A DNA stretch of 64,000 bases from Halalkalibacillus halophilus DSM 18494 (GCF_000423105.1 NZ_AUHI01000014.1:1-64000); one strand, 5' to 3'. Counted from the stretch's first letter, positions 42,881-52,800 are shown. The notes: generated from the letters alone by a model not told the origin. Numbers and translations: made by a program.

Positions 42881-42976
42881 CATTTTCTTGATACATAAGA
42901 GTTCACTCGTCCACATCCGCCTATTCACTTTTTATATTATTTTTTTTTAGATTGAAACGAAAGGATGTGCATACAC

Positions 42977-44320
42977 TTGCAAAATATTACAGAAATGTGG
43001 GATAAAACCTTAAAAGAACTAGAATCGAAAGTTAGTAAACCTAGTTTTGATACATGGCTGAAATCTACGAAAGCAAAAAATATAGAAAAAGATAAGATTT
43101 TCATTGTTGCACCGAATGAATTTGCAAGAGACTGGCTAGAGAATAGTTACTCAGGATTAATTGCCGAATCCTTATATCAATTAACAGGCTCCCACTTAGA
43201 GCCTAAATTCATCATTCCAGAATCAAAGATCGAAGAACCGATTAATGAACCTATTAAAAAGATTAAACCACAAGGTCCAAATGAAGCAGACAAAAAGACG
43301 ATGTTGAACTCTAAATATACGTTTGAGACGTTTGTCATAGGCTCTGGAAATCGCTTCGCACATGCTGCATCTCTTGCAGTCGCTGAAGCACCAGCAAAAG
43401 CATATAACCCACTATTTATTTATGGTGGCGTTGGTTTAGGTAAAACTCACTTAATGCATGCGATTGGACATTATGTGATTGAACATAACCCAGAAGCAAA
43501 AGTTGTCTATCTATCATCTGAGAAATTTACAAATGAATTTATTAACTCAATTCGAGATAATAAAACAATAGATTTTCGCAATAAATATCGAAATGTAGAT
43601 GTGCTTTTAATAGATGATATTCAATTTCTAGCAGGAAAAGAACAAACACAAGAAGAATTCTTCCATACGTTTAACGCGTTACATGAAGAAAACAAACAGA
43701 TTGTCATTTCTAGTGATAGACCTCCAAAAGAGATCCCAACATTAGAAGATCGACTGCGTTCTCGGTTTGAGTGGGGATTAATTACAGATATTACTCCACC
43801 AGATCTAGAAACGAGAATTGCCATCTTACGCAAGAAAGCAAAGGCTGATGGACTTGATATACCTAATGAGGTAATGCTTTATATTGCTAATCAGATAGAT
43901 ACTAATATTCGAGAACTTGAAGGGGCCCTCATACGTGTTGTGGCTTATTCTTCGCTTGTGAATGAGGATATTGATGCCTCTTTAGCAGCTGATGCATTAA
44001 AGGATATTGTGCCTAATTCATCACCTAAAAAGATTACAATCAAAGGGATTCAAGAGATTATTGCTACACGTTTTAGTATTCAATTAGAAGATTTCGCAGC
44101 TAAAAAACGAACCAAATCTGTAGCGTTCCCAAGACAAATTGCGATGTATCTGTCTCGAGAGCTTACCGATTTTTCATTACCTAAAATTGGTGAAGAATTT
44201 GGAGGACGGGATCATACAACAGTCATTCACGCTCATGAAAAAATCGCAAAAATGATTGCAGAAGATCTCCAGTTACAAAAAGAAATTGATTCCTTAACAG
44301 AAGAAATCAAAGCAAACTAG
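42977..44320 (+). CDS. dnaA: Chromosomal replication initiator DnaA
   Basis: DnaA opens oriC and loads the helicase. The 447-residue protein has domain I (MQNITEMWDKTLKELESKV), a short linker, the AAA+ domain with Walker A GGVGLGKTH (near residue 150) and Walker B LLIDDIQFL, and domain IV with the DNA-binding signature GGRDHTTVIHA. I choose TTG at 42977 as start because GAAAGGATGTG lies at the right distance and the N-terminus then matches relatives; the ATG at 42965 touches the binding site. Confidence 0.97.
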   Translation: MQNITEMWDKTLKELESKVSKPSFDTWLKSTKAKNIEKDKIFIVAPNEFARDWLENSYSGLIAESLYQLTGSHLEPKFIIPESKIEEPINEPIKKIKPQGPNEADKKTMLNSKYTFETFVIGSGNRFAHAASLAVAEAPAKAYNPLFIYGGVGLGKTHLMHAIGHYVIEHNPEAKVVYLSSEKFTNEFINSIRDNKTIDFRNKYRNVDVLLIDDIQFLAGKEQTQEEFFHTFNALHEENKQIVISSDRPPKEIPTLEDRLRSRFEWGLITDITPPDLETRIAILRKKAKADGLDIPNEVMLYIANQIDTNIRELEGALIRVVAYSSLVNEDIDASLAADALKDIVPNSSPKKITIKGIQEIIATRFSIQLEDFAAKKRTKSVAFPRQIAMYLSRELTDFSLPKIGEEFGGRDHTTVIHAHEKIAKMIAEDLQLQKEIDSLTEEIKAN

Positions 44321-44330
44321 TTGTTAACAG

Positions 44331-44460
44331 TGTGTATAACCTGTACACACTTACGAACAGCTTGTACACATGTGGATAACTTTCATGTTCTAGGTTCAAT
44401 CCTACTTATCCACAAATTCACAGGCCCTATTACTATTATTACGGAATTACTTATTAAAAA
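44331..44460. other. oriC, downstream part with DnaA-trio and AT-rich unwinding region
   Basis: Perfect DnaA boxes lie at 44371-44379 (minus) and 44406-44414 (plus), with a one-mismatch box at 44331. A short GC patch (AGGCC) is followed by CTA-TTA-CTA-TTA-TTA (44427-44441), a run of DnaA-trios, and then an AT-rich stretch (TTATTAAAAATAAATAAATA). This is the incC/DUE half of the origin, where the strands should first open. Confidence 0.85.
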
Positions 44461-44494
44461 TAAATAAATATAAGCACCAATACAGGAGGACATT

Positions 44495-45640
44495 ATGAAA
44501 ATAATTATTGAACGTGACCAATTAATGCAAAGTATCCAAAACGTCATGAAAGCAATTTCTCCAAAAACAACTATTCCAATTCTTTCAGGTATAAAAATCG
44601 AAGCTACCCAAGAAGAAGTAAAACTAACTGGTAGTGATTCAGACATAACTATTGAATCGATCATTCCTAAAGAAGAAGAAGGAATCGTATACATTCATGA
44701 TGTGAATCCAGGTAAAGTCGTTGTACAAGCAAAATTTCTTCCAGATATTATTCGTAAATTACCTGAAAGCGAAGTAGAGATTAGTTCAGATGATGATCTA
44801 AACCTAACGATTCGTTCTGGAAAAGCTGAATTTAAACTAAATGGCCAAGATCCAGAAGAATATCCACAACTTCCTGTACTACAAACAGAAAATCATTTTG
44901 ATCTACAGATTGATTTACTTAAAACATTGATTCGTCAAACTAACTTTGCTGTTTCCACTTCAGAGACTCGCCCTATTTTAACGGGAGTCAATTTTAAGCT
45001 TGAAAACAACAACTTAGAATTAGTGGCAACGGACAGTCACCGCCTTGCTTCTCGCAAAATCGAAATGGACAAGCAAGAAGATTCCATTAGTTTCAATAAT
45101 ATTGTTATTCCTGGTAAAAGCCTTACGGAATTAAATAAAATTCTTGATGACGGGCAGGAAACTGTTCAAGTGAGTGTGTCAGATAATCAAATTCTATTTA
45201 AAACAAAGTATGTATATTTCTTATCTCGACTGCTAGATGGCAATTATCCTGATACTTCAAGATTAATTCCTGACCAAAGCAAAACAGAAGTAAAAGTGAA
45301 TGCAAAAGAACTTATTCAAACGATTGATCGTGCTAGTTTATTAGCGAAAGACAACCGAAATAACATCGTTAAACTAGTAACTCAAGAAAACGATGTATTA
45401 GAAATCACAAGTAACTCTCCTGAAATCGGTACAGCTGAAGAACTTCTACAAACGAAATCAATTACAGGAGAAGAACTTAAAATTTCTTTTAACGCAAAAT
45501 ATATGATCGATGCCTTACGAGCAATTGATGCAGAAGAAATTAAAATTCAATTCACTGGCGCCATGCGACCATTTATCATCCAACCAGTAGAAGAAGAACA
45601 ACATATATTACAACTGATAACACCTGTTCGAACGTATTAA
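44495..45640 (+). CDS. dnaN: DNA polymerase III sliding clamp (beta)
   Basis: The beta clamp is a ring that tethers polymerase to DNA. The 381-residue protein begins MKIIIERDQLMQSIQNVMKAI and ends IQPVEEEQHILQLITPVRTY, both typical, with three repeated domains. The ribosome binding site is AGGAGG. Unlike in most Bacilli, yaaA does not follow; 7.5 kb of accessory DNA intervenes. Confidence 0.98.
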   Translation: MKIIIERDQLMQSIQNVMKAISPKTTIPILSGIKIEATQEEVKLTGSDSDITIESIIPKEEEGIVYIHDVNPGKVVVQAKFLPDIIRKLPESEVEISSDDDLNLTIRSGKAEFKLNGQDPEEYPQLPVLQTENHFDLQIDLLKTLIRQTNFAVSTSETRPILTGVNFKLENNNLELVATDSHRLASRKIEMDKQEDSISFNNIVIPGKSLTELNKILDDGQETVQVSVSDNQILFKTKYVYFLSRLLDGNYPDTSRLIPDQSKTEVKVNAKELIQTIDRASLLAKDNRNNIVKLVTQENDVLEITSNSPEIGTAEELLQTKSITGEELKISFNAKYMIDALRAIDAEEIKIQFTGAMRPFIIQPVEEEQHILQLITPVRTY

Positions 45641-45668
45641 AATATTGAATCTATTATTAAAGCATTAA

Positions 45669-45766
45669 GGCTCTGTTAACGTTCAATCTTGATATTATTA
45701 AAAAAACGGAACCCCCATAAAACTGGGAGTTCCGTTTGACTGTCTTATTGAACTAACGCTCTCCGT
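45669..45766. repeat. Insertion-sequence-like scar
   Basis: The segment begins GGCTCTGTTAACGTTCAAT and ends ATTGAACTAACGCTCTCC, an imperfect inverted pair. Between them is a perfect-looking hairpin AAACGGAAC/GTTCCGTTT with a TAAAAC loop. This resembles an IS terminus or a MITE, but no transposase is attached. The surrounding gap 45641-45884 has no gene. Confidence 0.35.
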
Positions 45767-45884
45767 AAGTTTAATATGGATTTTAAAGTCTTGACAAGAA
45801 GCTAATATCAAAAACAAGCTTTAATAGAGCAAAAGATAAAAAAGAAACGATTAAAAATAAACTAGTGTTATAAAATATTAAGTT

Positions 45885-45917
45885 AAAACAATCTGATAAT
45901 TTTTCAGATTGTTTTAT
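45885..45917. terminator. Terminator hairpin at the group II intron insertion point
   Basis: A perfect 12-bp stem AAAACAATCTGA/TCAGATTGTTTT with flanking T/A runs ends 3 bases before the intron. It is probably the original leftward terminator of the histidine-kinase gene, now 1.9 kb away from it. Confidence 0.8.
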
Positions 45918-46436
45918 AATGTGTGCCCAGCATGGGTGCAATCTATAAGGTGAAAGTCCTGAACCACGAAGGCGGTAGTAGTGGTTAGCTTAACGCAAGG
46001 GTGTCTGGGGTGACCCAGAATCTGAAGGAAGCGAGCGGCAAACCTCCGGTCTGAGGCACACGAACTTCATATAAGGCTAGGTATCATTGGATGAGCTTGC
46101 ATTACAAAGCAAAGTCCTTACTGCCGAAGGTGATACAGAGTAAATAAAGCAGATAGGTGGAGGGAAAGATTGCATCCTTACCTGGGGAGGTCTGACGGAT
46201 ACGTCAAGTACACTTGATAACCCATTCTGTGAAGGATGGCTGATTCGTCAGAAGTCAGCATAGGTCATAGTACTACTCTAGCTTAAGATAGAGTAGGAAG
46301 GACTGAATCTTTAAGAAAGAGCGGCACTTATGGAGGCTTGACTTACAATGACACAGATAACCGATAAGGCACATCTGATGGAGGAAACGGTGAATCCCGT
46401 GGGGGACTTCAGAGTGGTGGAGTAAGCAGGGAAGAA

Positions 46437-47750
46437 ATGAGAGGTGCGCTCGCGTTGGAAAGGAAGATATCATTGATTGAAGCGATTCTATCTCGGGAAA
46501 ACTTATTAACTGCTCTTAAACGAGTTGAAAGCAATAAAGGAAGCCATGGAGTAGATAAAATGTCCGTACAAAACCTACGGCATCAGATTTATGACTATTG
46601 GCATATCATCCAAGATGAACTAAGGAAGGGAACCTATAACCCGAACCTTGTACGTCGAGTCGAAATCCCGAAGTCCGATGGTGGGAAAAGGTTACTAGGA
46701 ATACCAACCGTGATGGATCGCTTCATCCAACAAGCTATTGCCTAAGAGTTAACAAGGGTCTTTGACCCTGAATTCTCCGAATTCAGCTACGGATTCCGTC
46801 CAAATAAACGAGGTCATGACGCAGTTAGGAAAGCTAAAGCCTATATCAAGGATGGACATAGATGGGTCATTGACGTTGACTTAGAGAAGTTCTTTGACAC
46901 AGTGAACCATGATAAACTCATGGGAATCTTAGCTAAGAAAATCGAAGATAAGAACGTTCTGAAACTCATCTACAAGTACCTTAAGGCAGGAGTCATGGTC
47001 AATGGTGTAGCAACTAGAAGCAAGGTTGGAACCCCACAAGGCGGTCCTCTGAGCCCAATTCTAGCCAATATCCTTTTGAACGAATTAGATGTAGAACTTG
47101 AAACAAGAGGACATAAGTTTGTCCGCTATGCAGATGACTTCCAAATTTACGTTAAGTCTCGTAAAGCTGGACAAAGAGTCATGGCTTCTGTTGCGACATT
47201 GCTTGAAGAGACTCTGAAGCTGAAAGTGAATAAAGAGAAGTCAGCGGTTGAAAGACCATGGAAGCGTAAATTTCTAGGATTTAGTTTTACAGTAGAAAAG
47301 CAAACGCGCACTCGAATTCATAAGGAAAGTATCAAACGTCTCAAGTCAAAAGTGAGGGAATTAACATCACGTAAATCTTCAATTCCAATGGAAGTGAGGA
47401 TTGAACGGTTGAATAAGTACCTAAACGGTTGGCTTGGATACTTCGCTCTAACAGATACAAAGAGTATATTCAAAGAACTCGATGAGTGGATACGAAGAAG
47501 GCTCCGAATGTGCAAGTGGAAAGAGTGGAAGGTGCCGAAGGCAAGAGTAAGGAACCTCAAAGCACTTGGAGTTAACCCTTCAAAAGCTTATGAATGGGGC
47601 AACACTAGGAAAGCATACTGGCGAATAGCCCATAGCCCATAGCCCATAGCCCATAGCCCAATCCTACACAAAAGCCTAGGAAACTCCTACTGGAGAAACC
47701 TAGGCTTAACAAGCTTGTATGGTAGATATCAAACAATACGTCAATCTTAA
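46437..47750 (+). pseudogene. ltrA: Group II intron reverse transcriptase/maturase, two in-frame stops
   Basis: The frame would encode about 437 residues with the RT blocks RVEIPKSDGGKRLLGIPTV, FRPNKRGHDAV, the catalytic FVRYADDFQIY and a maturase domain, but no endonuclease domain. A TAA at 46743-46745 replaces a Gln (QQAIA-stop-ELTRVF; relatives have QAIAQEL). A TAG at 47640-47642 lies inside five tandem copies of ATAGCCC (47625-47659); two copies would restore RIAHSPILHKSLGNSYW. Everything remains in one frame, so both lesions are recent. Translation yields only a 102-residue fragment unless stops are read through. Confidence 0.92.
47625..47659 (+). repeat. ATAGCCC x5 tandem repeat in the intron RT gene
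   Basis: Five perfect 7-bp copies follow GCGA. Relatives would have the equivalent of two. The extra 21 bp keep the frame but bring in a TAG codon. Confidence 0.95.
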
Positions 47751-47805
47751 AGAAACCGCCGTATACGGAACCGTACGTACGGTGGTGTGAGAGGACGGAG
47801 ATTAA

Positions 47806-49158
47806 TCACCTCCTCCTACTCGATTCGGGTATTTTGACAGTAAAGGTCGATCCTTTCCCTATCTCTGAATCAACAGTTATTCGGTAGCCGTGAATGGTAA
47901 TAATCTGCTTTACTATTGAAAGTCCCAGTCCATTTCCCCCTTCTGCCCGCGTTCTCGCTTTATCCACTTTATAAAAACGTTCAAAAATATATGGCAGCGC
48001 ATCTTCAGAAATCCCAGGCCCTTCGTCGGTTAATGAGGCAGAAAGTTGTTCACTGCCAATGTGGATCGTTAAAGTTATCTTACTGTTTTCAGGTGAGCAT
48101 TTAATAGCATTTGAAAGAAGATTTATCCACACCTGGTTCATCAGGTCTTCATCTGCATTTATAAAAACAGGCTCCAGCTGTAAATCTACTGTTATATTCT
48201 TTTTTTGCCATAAAGGCTCTGTGGATAGGACGGCCCTTCTAACTTGTTCATCCAGTCTGTACCTGTTAGTTTCTAACTCATAATGCTCTGGGTTCAATGA
48301 GGCGAGTTGAAGTAAATGATCACTTAATCGCGACAACCTATCCGTTTCCTGCGAGATAATATTCAGATACTCCTTCTGATGAGATAGTGGAACCACTTCA
48401 TCTTTAATAGCTTTCGTAAAGCCTCTGATTGAGGTAAGGGGTGATTGAAACTCATGGGACACACTGCTGACAAAATCATCTCTCATTTTATCAATTTGCT
48501 CCACTTCAGATGCCATATGATTAAAGCTCTTGATCAGTTCCCCTACTTCATCTTCTTTGTCTTTGGCGTTTATCCGGATTAAAAAATTTCCGCGGGCCAT
48601 TTCTTTAGCCGCTTCTGTCAATTTTCTGATTGGATCCACCACATACCTTGACGCCAGAAAGATTAACACACTTCCTGCAATAAGAACGATAGCAAGCGCC
48701 ATGATGAGCACCTGGCGGATGGATTCTCCCTGATTTTCATAATTCATCTGAACAAATAGAACGTGTTGGGTCCCATCTCTTTCAACACGCACAGCCCCTA
48801 TTCTCTGAGTCCCGTCACTTACAACTACAGGTGTATTGAATTCAGCATTTAATACCTGCCTAATCATGTCCTGATGAACGGCCATTTCTGAGATTTCCTC
48901 AGCTCTTAAATCATTCTCTTCTGCAATAAAAAAATCCAGATCAAACTCTGTTAATGAGTCATTTAATTCATCTAGCTGGTTTTCTTCAAGAAGAGATACA
49001 ACATTTGCGGCACCTTCAGTTACCTGAATCATTTCCTCTTCAAAAAGAGACTCGCGCTGAAAGAAAAAGGAAGTGACCACATAAGAAATAACAAGACTTA
49101 TAAGAACGACAGTTACAAAGGTAATGACAATACGTAAGTACAAACTTTTCCGGATCAT
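47806..49158 (-). CDS. Sensor histidine kinase with intron-altered C-terminus
   Basis: The 450-residue kinase has membrane segments at about 8-30 and 148-168, an extracellular sensor part, HAMP, HisKA with SSVSHEFQSPLTSIRG, and HATPase with DEGPGISEDA and GNGLGLSIVKQI. It resembles HssS-type heme sensors, but no hrtAB genes are near, so the signal is unknown. Its last residues (ESSRRR and the stop) are encoded by domain VI of the group II intron. Removing the intron would give an end such as KIPEL-stop. The start overlaps the regulator stop (ATGA). Confidence 0.9.
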   Translation of the reverse strand: MIRKSLYLRIVITFVTVVLISLVISYVVTSFFFQRESLFEEEMIQVTEGAANVVSLLEENQLDELNDSLTEFDLDFFIAEENDLRAEEISEMAVHQDMIRQVLNAEFNTPVVVSDGTQRIGAVRVERDGTQHVLFVQMNYENQGESIRQVLIMALAIVLIAGSVLIFLASRYVVDPIRKLTEAAKEMARGNFLIRINAKDKEDEVGELIKSFNHMASEVEQIDKMRDDFVSSVSHEFQSPLTSIRGFTKAIKDEVVPLSHQKEYLNIISQETDRLSRLSDHLLQLASLNPEHYELETNRYRLDEQVRRAVLSTEPLWQKKNITVDLQLEPVFINADEDLMNQVWINLLSNAIKCSPENSKITLTIHIGSEQLSASLTDEGPGISEDALPYIFERFYKVDKARTRAEGGNGLGLSIVKQIITIHGYRITVDSEIGKGSTFTVKIPESSRRR

Positions 49159-49826
49159 AGCGGCTGTTCCATTCTGTACCCCAGTCCTCTTACTGTGGTG
49201 ATAGTAACATCAGAGATTGCTGTCGTGTGTTCGCGAAGTCTTTTAATATGCACATCCACGGTTCGCTCGTCCCCGTCATAATCGTATCCCCATATATTCT
49301 CAATGAGCTGGGACCGAGTGAAAATCTTTCCAGGTGAGCCGGCCAGCTCCATTAGCAGCTCGCATTCCTTTTTTTTCAAAGGAACGGTAGTGTCGGTATC
49401 TTCCACTAAGAGCCGCTCTGAATCGATGGTGGCGCTGCCAAGAGTGACGAGGTGTGATACGTTAACCTGATAACGCTTCAGCAGTGCCCTCACTCGCAAA
49501 CTTAATTCAACCGGGTCAAAGGGCTTCACAAGATAATCATCGGATCCGGCGTTGAATCCTCTCACTTTATCCTGTGAATCCCCCTTAGCCGTAACCATCA
49601 GAACGGGAATGTCTGAAAAAGACCGAATATCCTCTGTCAATTCCAGTCCGTCCACGTGTGGCATCATAATGTCAACAATGACTAGATCAACTTTCTCTTT
49701 GTCCAGAAGATCAAGTGCTTCCTGTCCGTCTGCGGCTTCGAGCACGTGGTATGCGCTGTTTGTTAAATAAAGTGTGATGAGTTTTCGGATATGTGGATCA
49801 TCATCAGCGACTAAAATTGTTGTCAT
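49155..49826 (-). CDS. OmpR-family response regulator
   Basis: The 223-residue regulator has the acidic pocket DDD (residues 8-10), a phosphorylatable Asp in VIVDIMMP and a winged helix (WGYDYDGDERTVDVHIKRLR). It resembles HssR. It is cotranscribed with the kinase and lies 180 bases downstream of the YhgE-like gene, which may be its target. The gap 49827-50006 shows no terminator with a clear T-run. Confidence 0.92.
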   Translation of the reverse strand: MTTILVADDDPHIRKLITLYLTNSAYHVLEAADGQEALDLLDKEKVDLVIVDIMMPHVDGLELTEDIRSFSDIPVLMVTAKGDSQDKVRGFNAGSDDYLVKPFDPVELSLRVRALLKRYQVNVSHLVTLGSATIDSERLLVEDTDTTVPLKKKECELLMELAGSPGKIFTRSQLIENIWGYDYDGDERTVDVHIKRLREHTTAISDVTITTVRGLGYRMEQPL

Positions 49827-50006
49827 GATAGGATCAGCCCTTCTATAAGTTAATGCGCTTGTAAAGTGGAAATGAATCGAAAATTCTTATTTATAGCTAA
49901 GAATGCAGCCATTTGTATATTGTTAATTTTCTTCGAGCCTTGCAAAAAATTCTATCTTAATTTTATCATGAGTCATGAAGTTGCTTCTGTTCTTTGTCCT
50001 GATTGG

Positions 50007-52685
50007 TTATTCAATCAACCGGCTGGATTTGGATTTTTCATACGTTTTTTCAATCCGCGCCGCAAGAACCGGCTTCAGAAAAAATCCGACAGCAAACGTG
50101 AACAGCCAGAATCCGGTAAGGATGACAAGATTTTTTGTCATAAGTGCTGGAATAATCCCTCCTACGGCTTCTCGCAGCAAGTTAATGGCATACGTAAATG
50201 GCAAGTAAGGGTTAATCTGCTGGAAATATGACGGTGCCACTTCGATCGGAAAAGTCCCTCCGCCTCCTGAGAGCTGAAGGACGAGAAGCACGATGGCCAG
50301 GGCTTTCCCGATGTTTCCGAGTATGGACGCCAAAGCGTACACCATGGTCATGAAAATCAGGCCGATAAAGATGGAAAACAGCACGAACATGACGGGGTGT
50401 GCGGCATAAACCCCTAGCATGAAAAGATTTCCGAGACTGACGATGAGTCCTTGCAGAAAGCCTACGATGAGAAACAGTAACATTCTGCCCATATATATGG
50501 AACGCAGCGAATAGGATGGTGACATGTCCTTTCTGTGCAAGTTTGTACTCATTAAGTTCGTAAGCAGAAGTGCCCCTACCCAGAGACTGAGCGTTGTGTA
50601 AAATGGGGTATTGGCTGAGCCGTAATTTGGAACGGGGAACAAGGTTTCCTCCTCCAAATTTACCGGATTGGAAAAGAACTCCTGCTCGTCTTCCAGATCG
50701 TTACGCAATATGGATACGAGCTCATTCAGCACGTCTTCATCCTCAATTTCCCTGATTCGGTCTGCGGCAGAGTCCACATCTTCTTCCAGCTCCGGAAGTT
50801 CCTGCTGTGAGAAAGTTGCCAACTCTGACACGGATGATTCCACGTTAGGCATCTCTTCTTCAATGAGATTAGCCAACTCTTGATAATCTTCCTGCAGACC
50901 GGGAAGGTCGTCCCGGACGAAATCAGCAGCTGATGCAATGGTTCTGTCTACTTCCGGCAGATCCTGGCGGACAAAATCGGCTGAGTTCTTCACTGTTCGC
51001 TCGAGCTCCGGGTAGGCGTCGTTAATGCGTTCCACCGTTTCCTGAACTTTTTGTTCAATCTCAGGTAACTCATTAAGCTGCTCCTGAATTTGTTCTTCTC
51101 CTGTTACAGACAATTCTACCGCATTAATGAGAACCTCTTCCAATTCTTCCAATCGCTCATATTGGGAATCGAGAGACTCACCTGCAGCATCCAGCTCGTC
51201 TTCAAGCTTAGAAAAGGCAGATTTAACCGTTTCAGTTCCTTCAATGGTCATAAAACTGTGAAGATTATCAGATTTCTCTTGCACTTCACCGGCGGCATTT
51301 TGAATGTTTTGAACCTCTTCTTCTCCAGGAATATCGCCTTCATCAAGCTGACTATTTATGGATACAACCTGGTCGTGAAGACGTTCAGTCTCATTTTTTA
51401 ATTCTGTCAAAGAGTTAATGATCCCCTGAATCTCTTCGTCTTCCGTCACCTCATACAACGCCTCGTAGGTGGATATGGCCTGATCGAGCGTATTTATATG
51501 CGAAGCCAGTTGGCTCTCCGCTTCATTCAGCCTGTCCTGTGCAGCCTCTGCTGTCTTCTCATCATTCAGCTGCGACAGCGATTCATCAATCGACTGTGCT
51601 GTCTGGCCTGCGAAAAGGAGTTGCTGGGAAAAGGTTTCTGTGACAGATAGAGCAGCCGTTTCAGCCTGTTCTGAAAATAGGAGGAAAGCGTTCAAGTACT
51701 CTTCAACGTTGACAGTCTTCTCTTCCACTTCCGGTACAGCTGCCAGCGCCGTTTCGATGACTTCCTGCGCTTCTTGAGCACCGTTAAGAGCCTCTTCCAG
51801 TTGAGCTGTAATCTCCTCGAACGCTGAATCGATTTCTTCCATTTGATCAACAGCCGATTCGAAGGCCGGGAGCTGCTCTTCCAGTTCTACAACACTGTCA
51901 CCTAACCTGTGTGCATCCGGCAAACGTTCTTCCAGGAGCAGTATCAGTTCTTCACCCTCTGAGATTTCATCTTCCAGTTCCTGTATCTCTAAAAATTTGT
52001 CAGCGTAAGAATCAATGTTGTCCCAGTTTTCATCAATCTGGATGATGGTGTCTGCGGTCTCATTGATTTGCGGGAATTCTTCCTCCAGACTGTAAACGGT
52101 GTCTCTGATTCTTCTGAATGTGGGCATTTCTTCCTCCAGTTTGATACCAGCTTCATCAAATTCGTGAAAGAGACTTTGAGTAGTCTCTTCAATAAATGTA
52201 TCGTTAATTTCGGTCACGATAGCAGAAGCACCTGAGGACGTCATTTTTGGAGCTATAGCATTAATTTTTTCATTCACTTGATAGTGCATTTCAGCGGATT
52301 TAGGCTCCCCGCCAATCACACTTGAAATTTCCTCAGAGAACGTCTCTTCTATGTAAATAGAAGCGTAATACTCCCCCGTCTCCACTCCATCTTCAGCCGC
52401 GGAACGGGAAACGAACGACCAGCCGAAGTCGTTATTGTCTTTTAAGTTTTCTTCCAGGTCATCACCTATATTAATATCCTCACCGTCGACGGTATATCCG
52501 TCATCGTTATTCACTACAGCTACCTGAACTCCCTGCGTGTTGGAATAGGGGTCCCACGAGGCGCTCAGGTTAAACCATGCATAAAGGGCGGGTAGTATCG
52601 CCAGTCCAATGAGAAGAATGCCCACAAGGGGCACCCTTTTTATGTTCTTTAAGTCCTGTTTGAAAATATTGAGTGCATCTTTCAT
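50007..52685 (-). CDS. YhgE/Pip-type membrane protein
   Basis: The 892-residue protein has one N-terminal membrane segment (about residues 19-40), a very long acidic, helical, coiled-coil-like extracellular region rich in Glu and Gln (about 60-650), and about five C-terminal membrane segments with an ABC-2-permease-like pattern. This is the YhgE/Pip (phage infection protein) family, related to type VII secretion EsaA and to Pip, the lactococcal phage receptor. The start at 52685 follows GGAGG; the frame is open 25 codons more. Its DNA is more G+C-rich than that of the replication genes around it, a sign of transfer. Confidence 0.87.
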   Translation of the reverse strand: MKDALNIFKQDLKNIKRVPLVGILLIGLAILPALYAWFNLSASWDPYSNTQGVQVAVVNNDDGYTVDGEDINIGDDLEENLKDNNDFGWSFVSRSAAEDGVETGEYYASIYIEETFSEEISSVIGGEPKSAEMHYQVNEKINAIAPKMTSSGASAIVTEINDTFIEETTQSLFHEFDEAGIKLEEEMPTFRRIRDTVYSLEEEFPQINETADTIIQIDENWDNIDSYADKFLEIQELEDEISEGEELILLLEERLPDAHRLGDSVVELEEQLPAFESAVDQMEEIDSAFEEITAQLEEALNGAQEAQEVIETALAAVPEVEEKTVNVEEYLNAFLLFSEQAETAALSVTETFSQQLLFAGQTAQSIDESLSQLNDEKTAEAAQDRLNEAESQLASHINTLDQAISTYEALYEVTEDEEIQGIINSLTELKNETERLHDQVVSINSQLDEGDIPGEEEVQNIQNAAGEVQEKSDNLHSFMTIEGTETVKSAFSKLEDELDAAGESLDSQYERLEELEEVLINAVELSVTGEEQIQEQLNELPEIEQKVQETVERINDAYPELERTVKNSADFVRQDLPEVDRTIASAADFVRDDLPGLQEDYQELANLIEEEMPNVESSVSELATFSQQELPELEEDVDSAADRIREIEDEDVLNELVSILRNDLEDEQEFFSNPVNLEEETLFPVPNYGSANTPFYTTLSLWVGALLLTNLMSTNLHRKDMSPSYSLRSIYMGRMLLFLIVGFLQGLIVSLGNLFMLGVYAAHPVMFVLFSIFIGLIFMTMVYALASILGNIGKALAIVLLVLQLSGGGGTFPIEVAPSYFQQINPYLPFTYAINLLREAVGGIIPALMTKNLVILTGFWLFTFAVGFFLKPVLAARIEKTYEKSKSSRLIE

Positions 52686-52800
52686 GTCGTTCCTCCGTTT
52701 TAATCTGATGTCAAAGTGTGCTGCCACTGAAATGATTGCGGCAGCCGCTATCTGAATCACAGAGTATCAAACGAATATGAACCGAACATGAACTGGGGGG

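Larger units (their letters stand above)
45921..47825 (+). mobile_element. Group II intron, bacterial class C type
   Basis: The intron starts GTGTGCCC (45921), has the domain I motif GGTGAAAGTCC, an internal reverse-transcriptase gene, a domain V near 47753-47793 (ACCGCCGTATACGG, then CCGTACGTACGG) and a domain VI ending about CTACTCGATT (47825, uncertain by 1-3 bases). Insertion right after a terminator hairpin and an RT that lacks an endonuclease domain are hallmarks of class C introns. It carries a dead RT and so depends on help in trans, if the RNA still splices. Confidence 0.88.

Noticed and set aside
46902..47642. Separate 246-residue reverse transcriptase gene
   Set aside because: It is in the same frame as the upstream 102-residue part and separated only by one TAA, so it is the rest of one broken gene.
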